A DNA stretch of 25,274 nucleotides from PFJX01 sp031426815 (GTDB lineage Bacteria; Pseudomonadota; Gammaproteobacteria; Burkholderiales; Thiobacillaceae), in contig JASJPG010000131.1 of the NCBI GenBank assembly GCA_031426815.1, positions 1 to 25,274 on the forward strand, given 5' to 3'. Both the position numbers and the translations under genes were made by a program. Below the pieces are notes generated by a model. The model had not been told where the DNA came from and searched no databases. It saw nothing but the letters and a program-made list of their open reading frames with translations. This document shows positions 25,160 to 25,274 of the stretch, one piece after another (the stretch's first letter is position 1; each line of letters begins with the position of its first letter).

Positions 25160-25274
25160 GTGCGACTGCCCCACTTGGTTACCTGCCGTTGATCCGGCGA
25201 GGTAGTGAATGACGGCAACGGGTGTGCGCCGTGAAAAGGCGGCGCTTTCCAGTGGGTGCAAATCCCACCCGGCG
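25160..25274 (+). ncRNA. Possible 5' end of a group II intron, cut by window edge
   Basis: The stretch contains GUGYG-type 5' motifs (GTGCGAC at 25160; GTGTGCG/GTGCGCC at 25222-25230). After these come tight hairpins: CGCC-GTGAAAA-GGCG, and GTGGG-TGCAAAT-CCCAC at 25252-25268. This is the look of domain I of a bacterial group II intron, but no domain V or maturase can be seen because the window ends. The exact 5' boundary is uncertain. Between 25000 and 25160 I see no gene. Confidence 0.4.

Noticed and set aside
24967..25218. 83-codon minus-strand frame upstream of the antitoxin
   Set aside because: Runs through the operator palindrome and the structured edge sequence, and has no ribosome site or recognisable domain.
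25252..25268. Stem-loop like a tRNA T-arm (GTGGG-TGCAAAT-CCCAC)
   Set aside because: No matching acceptor stem, anticodon arm or D-arm upstream; fits a structural hairpin of a larger RNA better.

Overview
The window is high-GC proteobacterial chromosome. Most of its genes read like those of a betaproteobacterium: a DctPQM TRAP transporter, a solo CbiM-like ECF permease, an HAD-IB hydrolase, the aas/lplT lysophospholipid pair, and a rhombosortase with its GlyGly-CTERM target. This placement rests on gene content and protein style, not on a database search. It is mostly ordinary chromosome, sprinkled with palindromic repeat elements, with accessory DNA at 10.5-14.4 kb and at the right edge.

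Layout. Positions 1-347 hold no gene but two large, related hairpin modules facing each other. A haem-binding chemoreceptor and the RNA helicase gene hrpA follow on the minus strand; hrpA carries an in-frame palindromic repeat. On the plus strand come an unrecognised exported protein and a lipoprotein fusing MsrA, a thioredoxin-like domain and MsrB. A CbiM-like permease (minus) and an HAD-IB hydrolase (plus) follow, the latter bracketed by two direct copies of a 29-bp repeat. Next is a large RHS/YD-repeat gene with a low-GC 5' quarter, a C-saturated core, and an abrupt end with no toxin tip.

From 14.4 kb the plus strand carries dctP-dctQ-dctM, a small ArsR-type regulator, and aas (acyltransferase plus acyl-ACP synthetase). 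A Tat-exported amidohydrolase bracketed by hairpin repeats follows, then lplT. Aas and LplT are known partners: LplT flips lysophospholipids across the inner membrane and Aas re-acylates them. The amidohydrolase therefore looks inserted into, or recruited to, a lipid-repair locus. Next comes a lipoprotein with a C-terminal GlyGly-CTERM tail, overlapping a rhombosortase gene: a self-contained substrate/protease cassette.

The right edge holds a minus-strand ParD/ParE-type toxin-antitoxin pair with a perfect 21-bp palindrome before the antitoxin. Beyond it lies a structured non-coding stretch that may be the 5' end of a group II intron cut by the window.

The most striking observations are: (i) two copies of a palindromic element with the same outer flanks but an inverted 22-bp spacer; (ii) two inverted hairpin modules with shared blocks and different but self-complementary stems; (iii) a repeat element translated inside HrpA; (iv) the rhombosortase cassette; (v) the unusual Msr fusion.
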